DNA of 64,000 bases from SIG424 sp045546695. Lineage in GTDB: Bacteria; Bacillota; Clostridia; UBA1212; UBA1255. The stretch spans positions 49,179-113,178 of the forward strand of contig JAZQDE010000036.1 in assembly GCA_045546695.1 (NCBI GenBank), written 5' to 3'. The translations under genes and the position numbers were made by a program. Shown here one piece after another: positions 16,107 to 24,718 of this stretch. Below the pieces are notes generated by a model, which saw nothing but the letters and a program-made list of their open reading frames with translations, was not told the DNA's origin and made no database searches. Numbering within the stretch: the stretch's first letter is position 1; each line of letters starts with the position of its first letter.

Positions 16107-17093
16107 TTATGGTAAAAAGTCGTTTGTGAAGCCGGCGTTGTCCGGAATCTCGTCTGTTACCAGTTTTTCATCTTCGAGCCATGTGAAAAATCCGTTCCAT
16201 CTGGCAGCGTCGATATATCCCCACTTCGGTGCGTCGTCTATGTATTTGTCTTTGAGCCAGAGCTGGCTTGCATACACGTGGTCGTAGTCGAGTTCGGGCA
16301 CAGCCTTACAGATAATGTCAGCCGCCTCTTTTGGATTTTCACAGGCATATTTATAGCCTTTTGAAACAGCTTCCATAAATTTCTTTGCGGTGTCCGGGTG
16401 TTTTTCCAGGTAGTCGTTGTTGCCAATTATTACCGGTGTGTAGTAGTCAAATACGGGATTGATGTCTTTGAATGCGAAGTAGTCTATCTCGTAGTTGTTT
16501 ACTTCTGTCGCAACGCCTGCCCACGCGTAATATATCCATAAACAGTCAACTGTGCCGGATTTGAGTGCTGATATTTCATCTGTCACCGTGCTGGGAATCA
16601 TCGTTACTTTGCTGTAGTCGCCGCCGTCTTTTTCAACGACGTTTTTGATGATTGCCTGCTCTATCGGCCACTGCCACGTAGCGTATTTCATGCCTTCCAT
16701 GCCTTTCGGGCTTGTGGCGCCCTCGCCTTTGCGGGACATGATGCCTGACGTGTTGTGCTGGATCACCGCCGCCACTGCCGTGATGGGCAGTTTGTTTTCA
16801 CCGCTGACAATTGTTGCCATATTGTCCTGGAAAGAAACGCCAAATTGTGCTCTGCCTGATGCGACGAGCATTTCGGCGCCGTCTTCAGGCGGCTGCGCGA
16901 TTGTTACGTTGATGCCGGCCGCTTTGAAGTATCCGAGTGCCTGGGCTACGTATATTCCTGTGTGGTTCGTGTTCGGGGTCCAGTCGAGGACGAATGTTAT
17001 ATCTGTTGCTTCTTTTTGTGTGCTGCATGCCGGCAGAAACATTGTTACCGCGAGGCAGAGTACCAAAATGAGTATTATGTTGTGCTTTTTCAT
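16107..17093 (-). CDS. thiY: Thiamine-precursor (HMP/formylaminopyrimidine) binding lipoprotein
   Basis: 328-residue extracytoplasmic solute-binding protein of the NMT1/THI5 family. The signal peptide ends in the lipobox FLPAC (C23). VLDWTPNTNHTGIYVAQ is the family hallmark; ASGRAQFGVSFQD and TWQWPIEQAI follow. In B. subtilis and B. halodurans the homologue binds N-formyl-4-amino-5-aminomethyl-2-methylpyrimidine. It starts 3 nt after the permease stop. The TPP riboswitch upstream of the operon supports the assignment. Confidence 0.85.
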   Translation of the reverse strand: MKKHNIILILVLCLAVTMFLPACSTQKEATDITFVLDWTPNTNHTGIYVAQALGYFKAAGINVTIAQPPEDGAEMLVASGRAQFGVSFQDNMATIVSGENKLPITAVAAVIQHNTSGIMSRKGEGATSPKGMEGMKYATWQWPIEQAIIKNVVEKDGGDYSKVTMIPSTVTDEISALKSGTVDCLWIYYAWAGVATEVNNYEIDYFAFKDINPVFDYYTPVIIGNNDYLEKHPDTAKKFMEAVSKGYKYACENPKEAADIICKAVPELDYDHVYASQLWLKDKYIDDAPKWGYIDAARWNGFFTWLEDEKLVTDEIPDNAGFTNDFLP

Positions 17094-17096
17094 ATT

Positions 17097-17885
17097 TCAG
17101 TCTTCTCCTTTTTTTGTAATTTGTTCCCACGGTGTCATTTTTTTGTGCGCGAATGATATGATTCCCATCAAAATCAGACTCAGGAGTGATATCAATATTA
17201 TTACTGCAAACATTTTGTCGTATTGGTATGCTTTTTTCACGCGTGTCATGTATACGCCGAGTCCTTCGAAGCCTCCGAGCCATTCGGATATTACCGCGCC
17301 TACGATTGAGTACGAGGCGGATATTTTCAGTGCCGAGAAGAATGGTGTGATGGCGCCGGGTATTTTCACATATCCAAATATTTGTATTTTGCTTGCGCCC
17401 ATTGAGCGCAGCAGGTTGATGCAATCTCTGTCGCATGAGCTGAAGCCTTCGAACAGTCCGATTGCGATCGGGAAAAATGTTGTGAGTACTATCAATATTA
17501 CTTTTGGCAGCATTTCGTATCCGAACCAGAGTACGAGCAGCGGCGCGATTGCTACTGTCGGTATGGTCTGTGATATGACGAGGAGTGGGTACGTGATTTT
17601 TTTGAGTAATTTGAATGAATCCATCATTACCGCAAGGATGAAACCCGTCGCGACTCCTATTGCCAGGCCCAAAAGTGCCTCTGTGAGTGTGGTTTTTGTG
17701 TGTTGCATGAGTAGCGCGAAGTCTTCTACGAGTGCTTTTGCGACTTCTACGGGTGACGGCAGCATGAAGCCCGGCACGAGTTTCATTGCGCACACGAGTT
17801 GCCACACTCCGATAAGAATGAGTATTCCTACCAGGGCGTATGTTTTTTTGAGTATTCTTTTGATTGAGGTTTTCATTTTCTGCAA
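17097..17885 (-). CDS. thiX: ABC permease for thiamine precursor
   Basis: 262-residue inner-membrane subunit with six helices and the BPD_transp_1 EAA-type loop (LLRSMGASKIQIFGYVKIPGA split by one helix turn). The frame can start at TTG 17885 (AAAGGTG about 4 nt upstream) or ATG 17876 (same site, about 13 nt); I kept the longer form. It is the first gene after the riboswitch and its terminator, and thiY and thiZ follow in the same operon. Confidence 0.85.
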   Translation of the reverse strand: MQKMKTSIKRILKKTYALVGILILIGVWQLVCAMKLVPGFMLPSPVEVAKALVEDFALLMQHTKTTLTEALLGLAIGVATGFILAVMMDSFKLLKKITYPLLVISQTIPTVAIAPLLVLWFGYEMLPKVILIVLTTFFPIAIGLFEGFSSCDRDCINLLRSMGASKIQIFGYVKIPGAITPFFSALKISASYSIVGAVISEWLGGFEGLGVYMTRVKKAYQYDKMFAVIILISLLSLILMGIISFAHKKMTPWEQITKKGED

Positions 17886-17903
17886 TCAACACCTTTGGGG
17901 TTA

Positions 17904-17939
17904 AAATAAAAAAGCCTTACATGCTTGTTACATGTAAGG
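17904..17939 (-). terminator. Expression-platform terminator of the TPP riboswitch
   Basis: CCTTACATG (17931-17939 on the complementary side) pairs perfectly with CATGTAAGG around a 7-nt loop and is followed by a T-rich run on the minus strand. It stands between the aptamer and thiX, so TPP binding should favour termination. Confidence 0.85.
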
Positions 17940-17970
17940 AGACCATAATCAATTATTTTTGTAATTGTTT

Positions 17971-18154
17971 ATGCTTCCCTACGCCGACATTAATCGGATC
18001 AAGTAATGAGGGTTTGTCACCGGTGACATTCTCAGCCGCTTGTTCGTGCCTGCGCTTTTGGCGCCGGTCTGGCGCTCGTTGGCGCCGGTTGGCGCTTTTG
18101 GCGCGGGTTGGCGCTTTTGGCGCGGGGTCGAACTTTTAGCAGCTCCCCTAGCAT
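17971..18154 (-). promoter_or_regulatory. TPP riboswitch (THI box) with expanded P3 arm
   Basis: The minus strand has the conserved aptamer blocks: GGGGAGC near the 5' end, CTGAGA (18030-18035), ACTTGATCCG, and GCGTAGGGAAGC at the 3' end. P1 closes by ATGCT/AGCAT (18150-18154 with 17971-17975). The P3 arm begins GCTGC/GCGGC and continues GTTCG/CGAAC, and then runs into about 75 nt of GC-rich tandem repeat. The core is therefore normal and the variable arm is enlarged. It controls the thiXYZ-like operon through the downstream terminator. Confidence 0.92.
18052..18127. repeat. 20-bp minisatellite inside the riboswitch P3 arm
   Basis: Four degenerate copies of GGCGCTTTTGGCGCCGGT(TT). Each copy is itself nearly self-complementary (GGCGC/GCGCC), so the insertion can stack as a GC-rich stem without touching the ligand-binding core. 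Confidence 0.8.
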
Positions 18155-18213
18155 GTGAGTTGATTATAGCACTAGGGCTTGGGGGTGTCAACGGGGTTGG
18201 ATGGGGCTGTGGG

Positions 18214-18685
18214 GCTTGTTCGCGGCTCGGCTGGGGGCCGGGATTGGCTTGTCCACGGCTCGGCTGGGGGCCGGGTTGGCTTGTCCACGGCCGTTTTCGG
18301 TGAAAAGTTTGCAGAAAACCACAATCTCTGCAAACTTTTTGGCTTCCAGGGCTTGTCCGCGGCCGTTTTCAGTGAAAAGTTTGCAGAAAACCACAATCTC
18401 TGCAAACTTTTTGACTTCCAGGGCTTGTCCACGGCCGTTTTCGGTGAAAAGTTTGCAGAAAACCACAATCTCTGCAAACTTTTTGACTTCCAGGGCTTGT
18501 CCACGGCCGAAAAACAGCCTCAGTTTGTTAAATCGATGTGCTTTTAACAAACCGGCCGCCCTCCGACGCCGAAAAAGGCTTGTCCGCGGCTGAAAAACAG
18601 CTTCAGTTTGTTAAATCGATGTGCTTTTAACAAACCGGGCGCCTTCTGACGCCGAAAAAGGTCGAAAAAGGCTTGTCCACGGCCG
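18214..18685. repeat. Modular palindromic repeat array (gene-free)
   Basis: Eight copies of a core GCTTGTCC(A/G)CGGCC/T start at 18214, 18247, 18279, 18351, 18423, 18495, 18578 and 18671. Between them lie three module types: a 33-bp GC-rich unit (2 copies); a 72-bp unit with the perfect inverted repeat GTTTGCAGA/TCTGCAAAC (3 nearly identical copies, 18279-18494); and an 83-93-bp unit with TTTGTTAAA/TTTAACAAA (2 copies). Because 72 is a multiple of three, several long but meaningless frames cross it. No gene is believable between 18155 and 18763. Confidence 0.9.
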
Positions 18686-18763
18686 TTCTGTGCAGGGGCA
18701 TCGGCTGAATATTTTCAACGGAAACAGAATAAACTACTATCAAACAATTAGCAGGAGTAGATT

Positions 18764-19285
18764 ATGAGGCGTTCTGTTGGATTATGGCAATTATTGGGAT
18801 TCGGGATCACGGCGGTGGCGGGCACGCTGCTGCATTTCTTGTATGAGTGGACCGGAAAAGCGGTGATAGTGGCGCCTTTCTCGGCAATAAACGAGTCGAC
18901 GTGGGAGCACATGAAACTGCTGTTCTGGCCGTCGTTTATATTCGCGTGTTTCCAATATCCAGCATTCAAAAAACACACAGAATTCTGGTGCATCAAGCTA
19001 AGAGGAATTATTACCGGACTCGCTTTGATACCGGTGATCTTCTACACGTACAACGGGGCAATCGGAAAATCACCGGACTGGCTGAACATTACCATTTATT
19101 TCCTGTCGGCGGCGGTCGTGTATATATATGAAACGAGGCAATTTCGGAAAAAGCCCGAAAAAAACGGGACAGCTTTTAATTTTCCTGAAATTGCCTTTAT
19201 AGTGCTCATAATAATAGCAATAATATTTGTTGTTTTCACTTTCGTGAGACCAGATTTTGGAATATTCAAAGATCCGGGCCAGTAA
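18764..19285 (+). CDS. DUF6512-like integral membrane protein
   Basis: 173 residues with five hydrophobic helices and a short basic loop after the fourth (ETRQFRKKPEKN). NESTWEHMKLLFWPS is a conserved-looking loop of small clostridial membrane proteins (DUF6512 type, recalled from memory). No known catalytic motif. AGGAG lies 7 nt upstream of the ATG. The stop falls in the first copy of a 15-bp tandem repeat. Function unknown. Confidence 0.65.
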   Translation: MRRSVGLWQLLGFGITAVAGTLLHFLYEWTGKAVIVAPFSAINESTWEHMKLLFWPSFIFACFQYPAFKKHTEFWCIKLRGIITGLALIPVIFYTYNGAIGKSPDWLNITIYFLSAAVVYIYETRQFRKKPEKNGTAFNFPEIAFIVLIIIAIIFVVFTFVRPDFGIFKDPGQ

Positions 19286-19342
19286 ATCACGGAGCAGTAA
19301 ATCACGGAGCAGTAAATCCCGAGGCAGTAAATCACGAGGCAG
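19280..19342. repeat. 15-bp tandem repeat at a convergent gene junction
   Basis: Four copies of CAGTAAATCACGGAG/CAGTAAATCACGAGG plus CAG. The plus-strand membrane protein ends in copy 1, and the minus-strand LRR gene ends in copy 4. Confidence 0.9.
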
Positions 19343-20405
19343 CCGCTTCCCATTCGTGGTCGTAGTAATCGTCCGTCAGGTAGTTGGCAACTTTTTCCGG
19401 AGAGTCAAATTCAGAAGGCGAAAGATAAACGGGAGATGCGAACTTGCCGTGGGTTGGGATAAGTTTCCAGCCGGAAGTGTTCTCGAACGTTGCTTTTGAC
19501 AGATCAGGGCATTGTGAAAAGGCGCTGTCGCCTATGTAGGTAACGCCGGCGGGAATGGTAATTTCTGTCAGATTGTCAGAATAATAAGCAGCGAAACGAT
19601 CAATAGTTGTGACGCTTTGAGGCAAAACGAGTGCGGTCGGCTCGGCGACTGAGTAAAAGCGCAGGAAGGTTGTGCCGTCGCGGCTGTAGAGATTGCCGTC
19701 GATTGAGCGGTAAACAGCGTTGTTTTCACTGACATCGACACCACGAAGGGAATCACAAAACATAATCGATTCGTAGGAAATATCGGTCACCGTGGATGGA
19801 ATGGAAATATATTCCAGTGCGGAGCAGTGCCACATAGAATACCTGTTTATGGAAACAACGCCGGCAGGAACTTCGAAGGTTGTCTGTTTTTTTGCGGGCG
19901 CGTACAGGACAAGTTCCTTGCCATCTTTTGTATAAATCACGTTGTCAACAGAGGTAAAATATGGATTGGCCGGGTCGACAGTAAGCTCCGACAAAGAAGT
20001 ACAGCCATCAAAAGACCAGCCACCGAGGTGTTTTACATTTTTTGGAAGGTGCAAACTGGTAAGGGCCGTGCAGTGTGAAAAGGCAGAGCCGGAAATAAAC
20101 TCGACGGTCTCGGGAATGGTAACACTTGCCAGAATCTGGCTATCTTTGAAGGCCTCAAAGCCAATTTTCACAACCGGTTTGCCGCGATATTCTGAAGGAA
20201 TAACAACATCCACCATCTGCCAAATGACGCCGGGCTTTTCACCGGCAATATTCGAGCCGGTCACCTCGTAGCCGGTCCTCTCCTCGTTCAACTCAAAATC
20301 GAGCCACACACTCGACGAGTCCCTGACGCGACGCACACAGGCGCAGAGACTGAGCAAGACTGCGAAAATGAGAATAAATGCAAAAAAGGATTTTACGGGC
20401 TTCAT
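19332..20405 (-). CDS. BspA-type leucine-rich-repeat lipoprotein
   Basis: 357 residues. A signal peptide with lipobox LSLCAC is followed by LRR_5 repeats of about 23 residues: ASVTIPETVEFISGSAFSHC, TSLHLPKNVKHLGGWSFDGC, EYISIPSTVTDISYES and ITIPAGVTYIGDSAFSQC. Such proteins are surface adhesins or scaffolds in gut Firmicutes. AAGGAGG precedes the ATG. It begins 22 nt after the zinc-ribbon membrane protein gene and probably shares its promoter. Confidence 0.85.
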   Translation of the reverse strand: MKPVKSFFAFILIFAVLLSLCACVRRVRDSSSVWLDFELNEERTGYEVTGSNIAGEKPGVIWQMVDVVIPSEYRGKPVVKIGFEAFKDSQILASVTIPETVEFISGSAFSHCTALTSLHLPKNVKHLGGWSFDGCTSLSELTVDPANPYFTSVDNVIYTKDGKELVLYAPAKKQTTFEVPAGVVSINRYSMWHCSALEYISIPSTVTDISYESIMFCDSLRGVDVSENNAVYRSIDGNLYSRDGTTFLRFYSVAEPTALVLPQSVTTIDRFAAYYSDNLTEITIPAGVTYIGDSAFSQCPDLSKATFENTSGWKLIPTHGKFASPVYLSPSEFDSPEKVANYLTDDYYDHEWEAAAS

Positions 20406-20427
20406 GTGGGGACCTCCTTCCGGTATT

Positions 20428-21360
20428 TTACATGCGGGTTGCCATTTCCTGGATGTCTTCGAGCTTGAATTCCTTGCCGAGACACTCAGGTGTAACGCCT
20501 GACTTGCCTACGTTTTCAATAACAGCATATACAACGCCGGTTTCTTTGCCGGAGGTAGATTTGACCAGGAGATTGGTAAGTCCAACGGTCGCATTTGCAG
20601 CAAATCCAACACCACCATTTCCCAAGGAGGTTACGTCCGGCATGCTCATGGAGATGATGCCGCCACAAACAGAGCATTTGAAAAGATAAAGATTTCCTTT
20701 CCAGGACATCTGAGTGTGCACAGATACCGTCCAATATGGGTTCTGAGTGCAGCAAAGAGGACATTTCGGAAATGTGCGGTTTACAAATTGTTGCGGCACT
20801 GATCCGGATAGACCTTCTGCCCTGATAAACTCATACTTCTTGCTCGAATCATACGAGATACCGGCCTCGAGGGGAGAATATTTCTTCCAGTCAATGTCAA
20901 CAAAGCCACCGCGCGGGGCCTGGTTTGCCTGCGGCGGAGCCTGGTAATTATTGGCAGCAGGTCTGTATGCAGGCGGTGTCTGCGGTGTCTGCGGAGTCTG
21001 CGGTGTCTGCGGAGTCTGCGGCGTCTGTGGTGTCTGGGGGGCGTGTGGTGTCTGGGGCCTCACTTCTTTTTGCCTGCCCTCAGCTCTTCTCCTTTCATAA
21101 CGAAGAAGCTCGATATGCTTATTCAAAAGGCTCATGCGTATTATTCCCGTTAAAAAAAACGGAATTCCCACTCCGAAACCCACCAAAGCCAGCAAAATAG
21201 TAAATCCGTTACTGCTACGCAACACAAACATTCCTGTATAATAATTAAAAAGCATTGCTTCGGCTAAAAAAGCCGACACTGCGCAAAAAACTATACCTAC
21301 AATCATCCTTTTTTTTGCAGAAGAATGTTCTTCTATCAAATCTTCTAATTTCTGATCCAT
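20428..21360 (-). CDS. Membrane protein with QTP repeats and C-terminal zinc ribbon
   Basis: 310 residues. Two N-terminal helices (about 19-40 and 51-75) are followed by a linker of seven or more Gln-Thr-Pro repeats encoded by a short tandem repeat (about 20985-21055). The cytoplasmic end contains CPLCC (about 200) and CSVCGG (about 232), a four-Cys zinc-ribbon spacing. The function is unknown; the layout suggests a membrane-tethered nucleic-acid- or protein-binding domain. GGAGG lies 8 nt upstream of the ATG. Cotranscribed with the LRR lipoprotein. Confidence 0.65.
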   Translation of the reverse strand: MDQKLEDLIEEHSSAKKRMIVGIVFCAVSAFLAEAMLFNYYTGMFVLRSSNGFTILLALVGFGVGIPFFLTGIIRMSLLNKHIELLRYERRRAEGRQKEVRPQTPHAPQTPQTPQTPQTPQTPQTPQTPPAYRPAANNYQAPPQANQAPRGGFVDIDWKKYSPLEAGISYDSSKKYEFIRAEGLSGSVPQQFVNRTFPKCPLCCTQNPYWTVSVHTQMSWKGNLYLFKCSVCGGIISMSMPDVTSLGNGGVGFAANATVGLTNLLVKSTSGKETGVVYAVIENVGKSGVTPECLGKEFKLEDIQEMATRM

Positions 21361-21395
21361 GCCGAGCCTCCTATTATATTTTTCCTTTATAAGGC

Positions 21396-21425
21396 ATTAT
21401 AGCACTATTCCCCGGTGAAAAGCAA
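21396..21425 (-). promoter_or_regulatory. Promoter of the zinc-ribbon/LRR gene pair
   Basis: TTGCTT (21420-21425), 18 bp, TATAAT (21396-21401) with an extended TGC on the minus strand, about 36 bp upstream of the start codon. Confidence 0.6.
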
Positions 21426-21452
21426 CGCAAAGCCGCAGGTGAAAATGCCCTC

Positions 21453-21878
21453 TCATATCAGCACGCCGTTGCAGTGGTCGACCTCGTGCTGGATAATCTG
21501 CGCGGTCCAGCCGGTGAAAAGCCTGGTGTGGGTCTGCGTGGAAAAGTCCTGCCAGCGGACCTTGATTGTTTTGAAACGCTTGCAGGGGCGCGCGCCGCCA
21601 AGCAGCGAAAGACAGCTTTCGGCGGTGTCGTACGGGCCGCTTTTGCTGACAATTTCAGGATTGAACATGACTGTGTAAACGGGCAGCGGGCTGCTGTCGT
21701 CAAGAAACGCAATGATGCGTTTGCGGACGCCTATCATGTTGGCGGCCATGCCAACGCATGTTTCACGGTGCGCGCTGAGCGTGTCGAGCAGGTCGCGCGC
21801 GGTTTGAATATCTTCTTTTGTTGCGGGCTCCGACTTTCCGGCGAGGAAAAGCGGGTCGTGAATAAGCGGTCTTACCAT
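21453..21878 (-). CDS. def: Peptide deformylase (short, type-2-like)
   Basis: Removes the formyl group from nascent proteins. 141 residues. The HEVDH motif (131-135) and ESCLS (Cys89) give the metal ligands. Motif I is CVGMAANMIG, where most deformylases have GLAAPQ, so the usual Gln is replaced by Asn; this variant is common in short clostridial homologues. The start overlaps the Nudix stop by 7 nt. A decayed copy of its 5' end lies at 24719-24792. Confidence 0.85.
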   Translation of the reverse strand: MVRPLIHDPLFLAGKSEPATKEDIQTARDLLDTLSAHRETCVGMAANMIGVRKRIIAFLDDSSPLPVYTVMFNPEIVSKSGPYDTAESCLSLLGGARPCKRFKTIKVRWQDFSTQTHTRLFTGWTAQIIQHEVDHCNGVLI

Positions 21879-22258
21879 GGTGTTTCCATAATCCTCCTGA
21901 GTATCTCCTCATCCGCCGGGCAGAAGTCATACAAGGGAATCTCGCGCGGCGTTATCCAGCGGATATCATTGTGTTCGAGCAGCTTTGGCACGCCCCCGGC
22001 AATCGTTGCGTGAAACAGCGTCAGATGTACGCTCAGGTCGGGGTACTCGTGGACAACGTCCATGAAAACGTCGCCGACCGCCAGGGTGACAGCGAGCTCC
22101 TCCCGGCACTCGCGCAACAGCGCCTGCTCCTTTGTTTCGCCCGGCTCAACCTTGCCGCCAACGAACTCCCAGAGAAGGCCCCTCGCCTTGTGCGCCGGGC
22201 GCTGGCATATCATAAATTTATCCTTGTCCCATATCAGGGCCGCAACCACTTCGGTCAT
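21872..22258 (-). CDS. Nudix hydrolase, MutT-like
   Basis: 128 residues with the full Nudix box (GGKVEPGETKEQALLREC followed by REEL). QRPAHKARGLLWEFVGGK and the late WITPREIP segment match 8-oxo-dGTP diphosphatases of the MutT type, which clean the nucleotide pool. AGGTGA precedes the ATG. It is the first gene of a two-gene operon with def. Confidence 0.85.
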   Translation of the reverse strand: MTEVVAALIWDKDKFMICQRPAHKARGLLWEFVGGKVEPGETKEQALLRECREELAVTLAVGDVFMDVVHEYPDLSVHLTLFHATIAGGVPKLLEHNDIRWITPREIPLYDFCPADEEILRRIMETPW

Positions 22259-22332
22259 AGTGTCACCTGCTTTGCTTTATAGATGGTTGGTGAATAGATA
22301 ATGCTGTGTAGCATGATAATCTTGGTGAAAAT

Positions 22333-22362
22333 ATTATAGCAGGATGGGGTGAAAGTGTGCAA
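22333..22362 (-). promoter_or_regulatory. Promoter of the Nudix-def operon
   Basis: TTGCAC (22357-22362), 18 bp, TATAAT (22333-22338) on the minus strand. It marks the left border between core DNA and the accessory island. Confidence 0.65.
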
Positions 22363-22406
22363 GAACGATATCTCTTTCCTATCATTAATTATCATTATAG
22401 CCATTT

Positions 22407-23232
22407 TTAATTGAGTTTAGGCGCATGTTCCAGTATTGTTCTCTCCAAAATTTTTATCGGGTCGTATGAGAGACTAAAATATTCTATAAGTGTGTATGTA
22501 AAAAATTCCTCAAAAGATTCTGAGCTTTTTAGCTCATACAGTGCAATTAGTTTTTTATTTCCACCATGTTTTGAGTCCAGGTAGTTTCCCCATCTTTGAG
22601 CGACTCCTTCAACCCCGGTTGCAGGTCCTATATACAGTTTACCAGTATTGGTCTCTGCCAAACAATAAACACCTGTAATTTTTTTAAAGCCTCATAAGAT
22701 GTTGACAAAATCCGTCCAGAAAATATATCAGCCAATCGATGATAAGGTAGATGAACTTTATCATATCCCTCAAATTTTTCGCCATCATATAAGCAAGGAG
22801 GAATTTCTTTAACAGTGGCCTGCTCAAGATACTTACTAAGATTAAATACATACCTTGAAAATGTGTTTCCTTTTTTTACATCTGATAATTAATCTTCCAA
22901 AAAACGGTGCAAAGCGATTTAGAACGTTTACAACCGCTACGGAACCTGGCGGAACTTCTTTATTTTCCGCCACGGATAGCAGTATCCATTCCTCATCGCT
23001 CATACGAGCAAAGCTGAATACCCATTGCCCCGGGTAAAAGTTTCTCTTTTTTCCATACCATCCCCAATAGGAGCAATCCGAACAGTACCATTCATTTTAT
23101 CTATAGTATTGTGCCTAGGCCATCTATCGAGAAATTGTTGGCCTCTACTCCCCGCACGCATATTAAATTCGATTTACTATTATTAATTTCCTTATCTGTG
23201 AGATTAAGAACAGTATTCAATTGTAATTCCAT
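22407..23232 (-). pseudogene. GIY-YIG nuclease-family protein, frameshifted
   Basis: The three frames together give one coherent protein: MELQLNTVLNLTDKEINNSK at the start, then SYWGWYGKKRNFYPGQW, FSFARMSDEEWILL, NTFSRYVFNLSKYLEQATV and FEGYDKVHLPYHRLADIF, and finally the GIY-YIG domain GVYCLAETNTGKLYIG with WGNYLDSKHGGNKKL. At least two shifts sit in poly-A tracts: 22872-22878 has one A too many, and 22681-22687 one too few. A third lies near 23100. GAGGCGAG precedes the ATG at 23232. It is either a decayed gene or one damaged by homopolymer sequencing errors. Confidence 0.75.
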
Positions 23233-23275
23233 CTTCTCGCCTCGCAATCCTTTTTTCATAATATACTTCTATTGT

Positions 23276-24646
23276 TTAGTCTTCAATTTCTTTTGGCGCA
23301 GTAAGTAAAAATTCTTCCAACTGCCCCGTCATCAATTCATGTTCCCCTTTATGCAAAGCAAATTCTTCTGTCTGCATATATTTACCCATCGAAGCAATGT
23401 CTGTGTAAATAAATGATATTTTAACAGAATAGCTCTTTTTATTCTCTTCGATAAGGTCTTCATTTATAATTATTAAAAAACATTTTGGAGTTGTGGTTGA
23501 AATGCAAAATGGTTTTAATCTCCATTCATTTATTTTCATTTGAACATTTATAGCATTTCCCGCTCCATGATTAAAAATTTTATATTCTAGTAGATATTTC
23601 TTTTTAAAGAAATCCCCCATTTTATCATTAAACAAGACCTCGTCTATTGGGTCAACTTTTTCACCTTTATCAATTTTTCTTTTAGTTATTATTAATTGTT
23701 TTACCTCTTTAGGAATATCTCCATTATAAATTAGCGATTGTTTCTGAAGTGTTATATATGTAGTGTCTTCTATCGGTAAATCGGAAATATCTTTATAGGC
23801 ATAGCTATTGCTTTCCAGATATGGTCTAATTGATAACTTTCGTTCTTCCTTTAATTTTTTCGAATTATCTTTAATAGTCCAAGCAACTCCTACAAGAGTA
23901 ATTAACCCTCCGAAAACAGCGCCTACAATTGTAAATATAATTTCTTGTAGCGTTCTATCTGGTACCAAATAAATCAGATACACTGTAATTGCAAGTCCTA
24001 AAATAAAATCTTGTATCAACAAAAACATATTCTTGTCATTTGATTTTAAAAAAGTTTGAACGAGATTATAGAAAACAACAACGATAGCTGTCATTCCAAA
24101 AACAAACTGTAACCATAACCATATAGATTGATTGTTATTTGTACTTTGCCAATACTTAAAAATTGACATATACAGCAAGTCTAATATCCAATAGAAAACG
24201 ATTAGTTTATAATACCAGTCCTGCTTGTTTTTGATTTCGTCTTCTGTGTACGATTCTCGTTCTATCACATAAGATTTAACACCTAAAACAAACGAAGGGG
24301 CAGATATCGCGATAAACATAAATGCTGCCCACCACCATGTATAAGAAGTTGTATAGTAATTTATTACAAACACGCTACCCAATAACACTATACACGGCAA
24401 TAAAGTTTTTTTCGATATGTGGTTTACCCATTTGATTTTGCTGATTATTTCTTCACGTTTAATAAATCTCACTGATTCGATAAAAAAAGCAAAACATGAG
24501 GGATACCAGATTATTTGGGCTATTACACTATTTAATATTCCATTAAGAAAAGGTATGACAAAAAATGCAATCATAGCTAGTATTTGTATAGCAGTTTTTA
24601 TAATGTTCAATGTTTTCTTTAATATTGTTTTAAAGTCTTTTTCCAT
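23276..24646 (-). CDS. Multi-pass membrane protein of unknown function
   Basis: 456 residues. About eight transmembrane helices in the first 270 residues, ending with a Gly-rich one (IVGAVFGGLITLVGVAWTI), followed by a soluble cytoplasmic half with a KKLKEERK basic stretch and beta-rich segments (YKIFNHGAGNAINVQ). The strongly AT-rich composition is unlike the core genes. No domain recognised. It lies within a defence-gene island, between a GIY-YIG pseudogene and a def remnant, so a defence role is a guess from context only. Confidence 0.6.
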   Translation of the reverse strand: MEKDFKTILKKTLNIIKTAIQILAMIAFFVIPFLNGILNSVIAQIIWYPSCFAFFIESVRFIKREEIISKIKWVNHISKKTLLPCIVLLGSVFVINYYTTSYTWWWAAFMFIAISAPSFVLGVKSYVIERESYTEDEIKNKQDWYYKLIVFYWILDLLYMSIFKYWQSTNNNQSIWLWLQFVFGMTAIVVVFYNLVQTFLKSNDKNMFLLIQDFILGLAITVYLIYLVPDRTLQEIIFTIVGAVFGGLITLVGVAWTIKDNSKKLKEERKLSIRPYLESNSYAYKDISDLPIEDTTYITLQKQSLIYNGDIPKEVKQLIITKRKIDKGEKVDPIDEVLFNDKMGDFFKKKYLLEYKIFNHGAGNAINVQMKINEWRLKPFCISTTTPKCFLIIINEDLIEENKKSYSVKISFIYTDIASMGKYMQTEEFALHKGEHELMTGQLEEFLLTAPKEIED

Positions 24647-24718
24647 TGCAGTACCTTTCTTTCTGTTAATTTCACCAACAGAATGTTGTCATCCAATCAA
24701 ATGTTTTAGAACAAATCC

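Noticed and set aside
16645..17904. Plus-strand frame of 419 residues and minus-strand frame of 335 residues
   Set aside because: Both are shadows of the thiX and thiY genes; they lack any domain and have unlikely composition.
18172..18593. Four overlapping reading frames of 110-130 residues
   Set aside because: They are translations of the 72-bp repeat, whose length is a multiple of three; they occur on both strands, contain the same repeated peptides and lack ribosome-binding sites.
18214..18685. CRISPR array
   Set aside because: The units are directly repeated modules with internal palindromes and conserved, not unique, intervening sequence; no cas genes are near.
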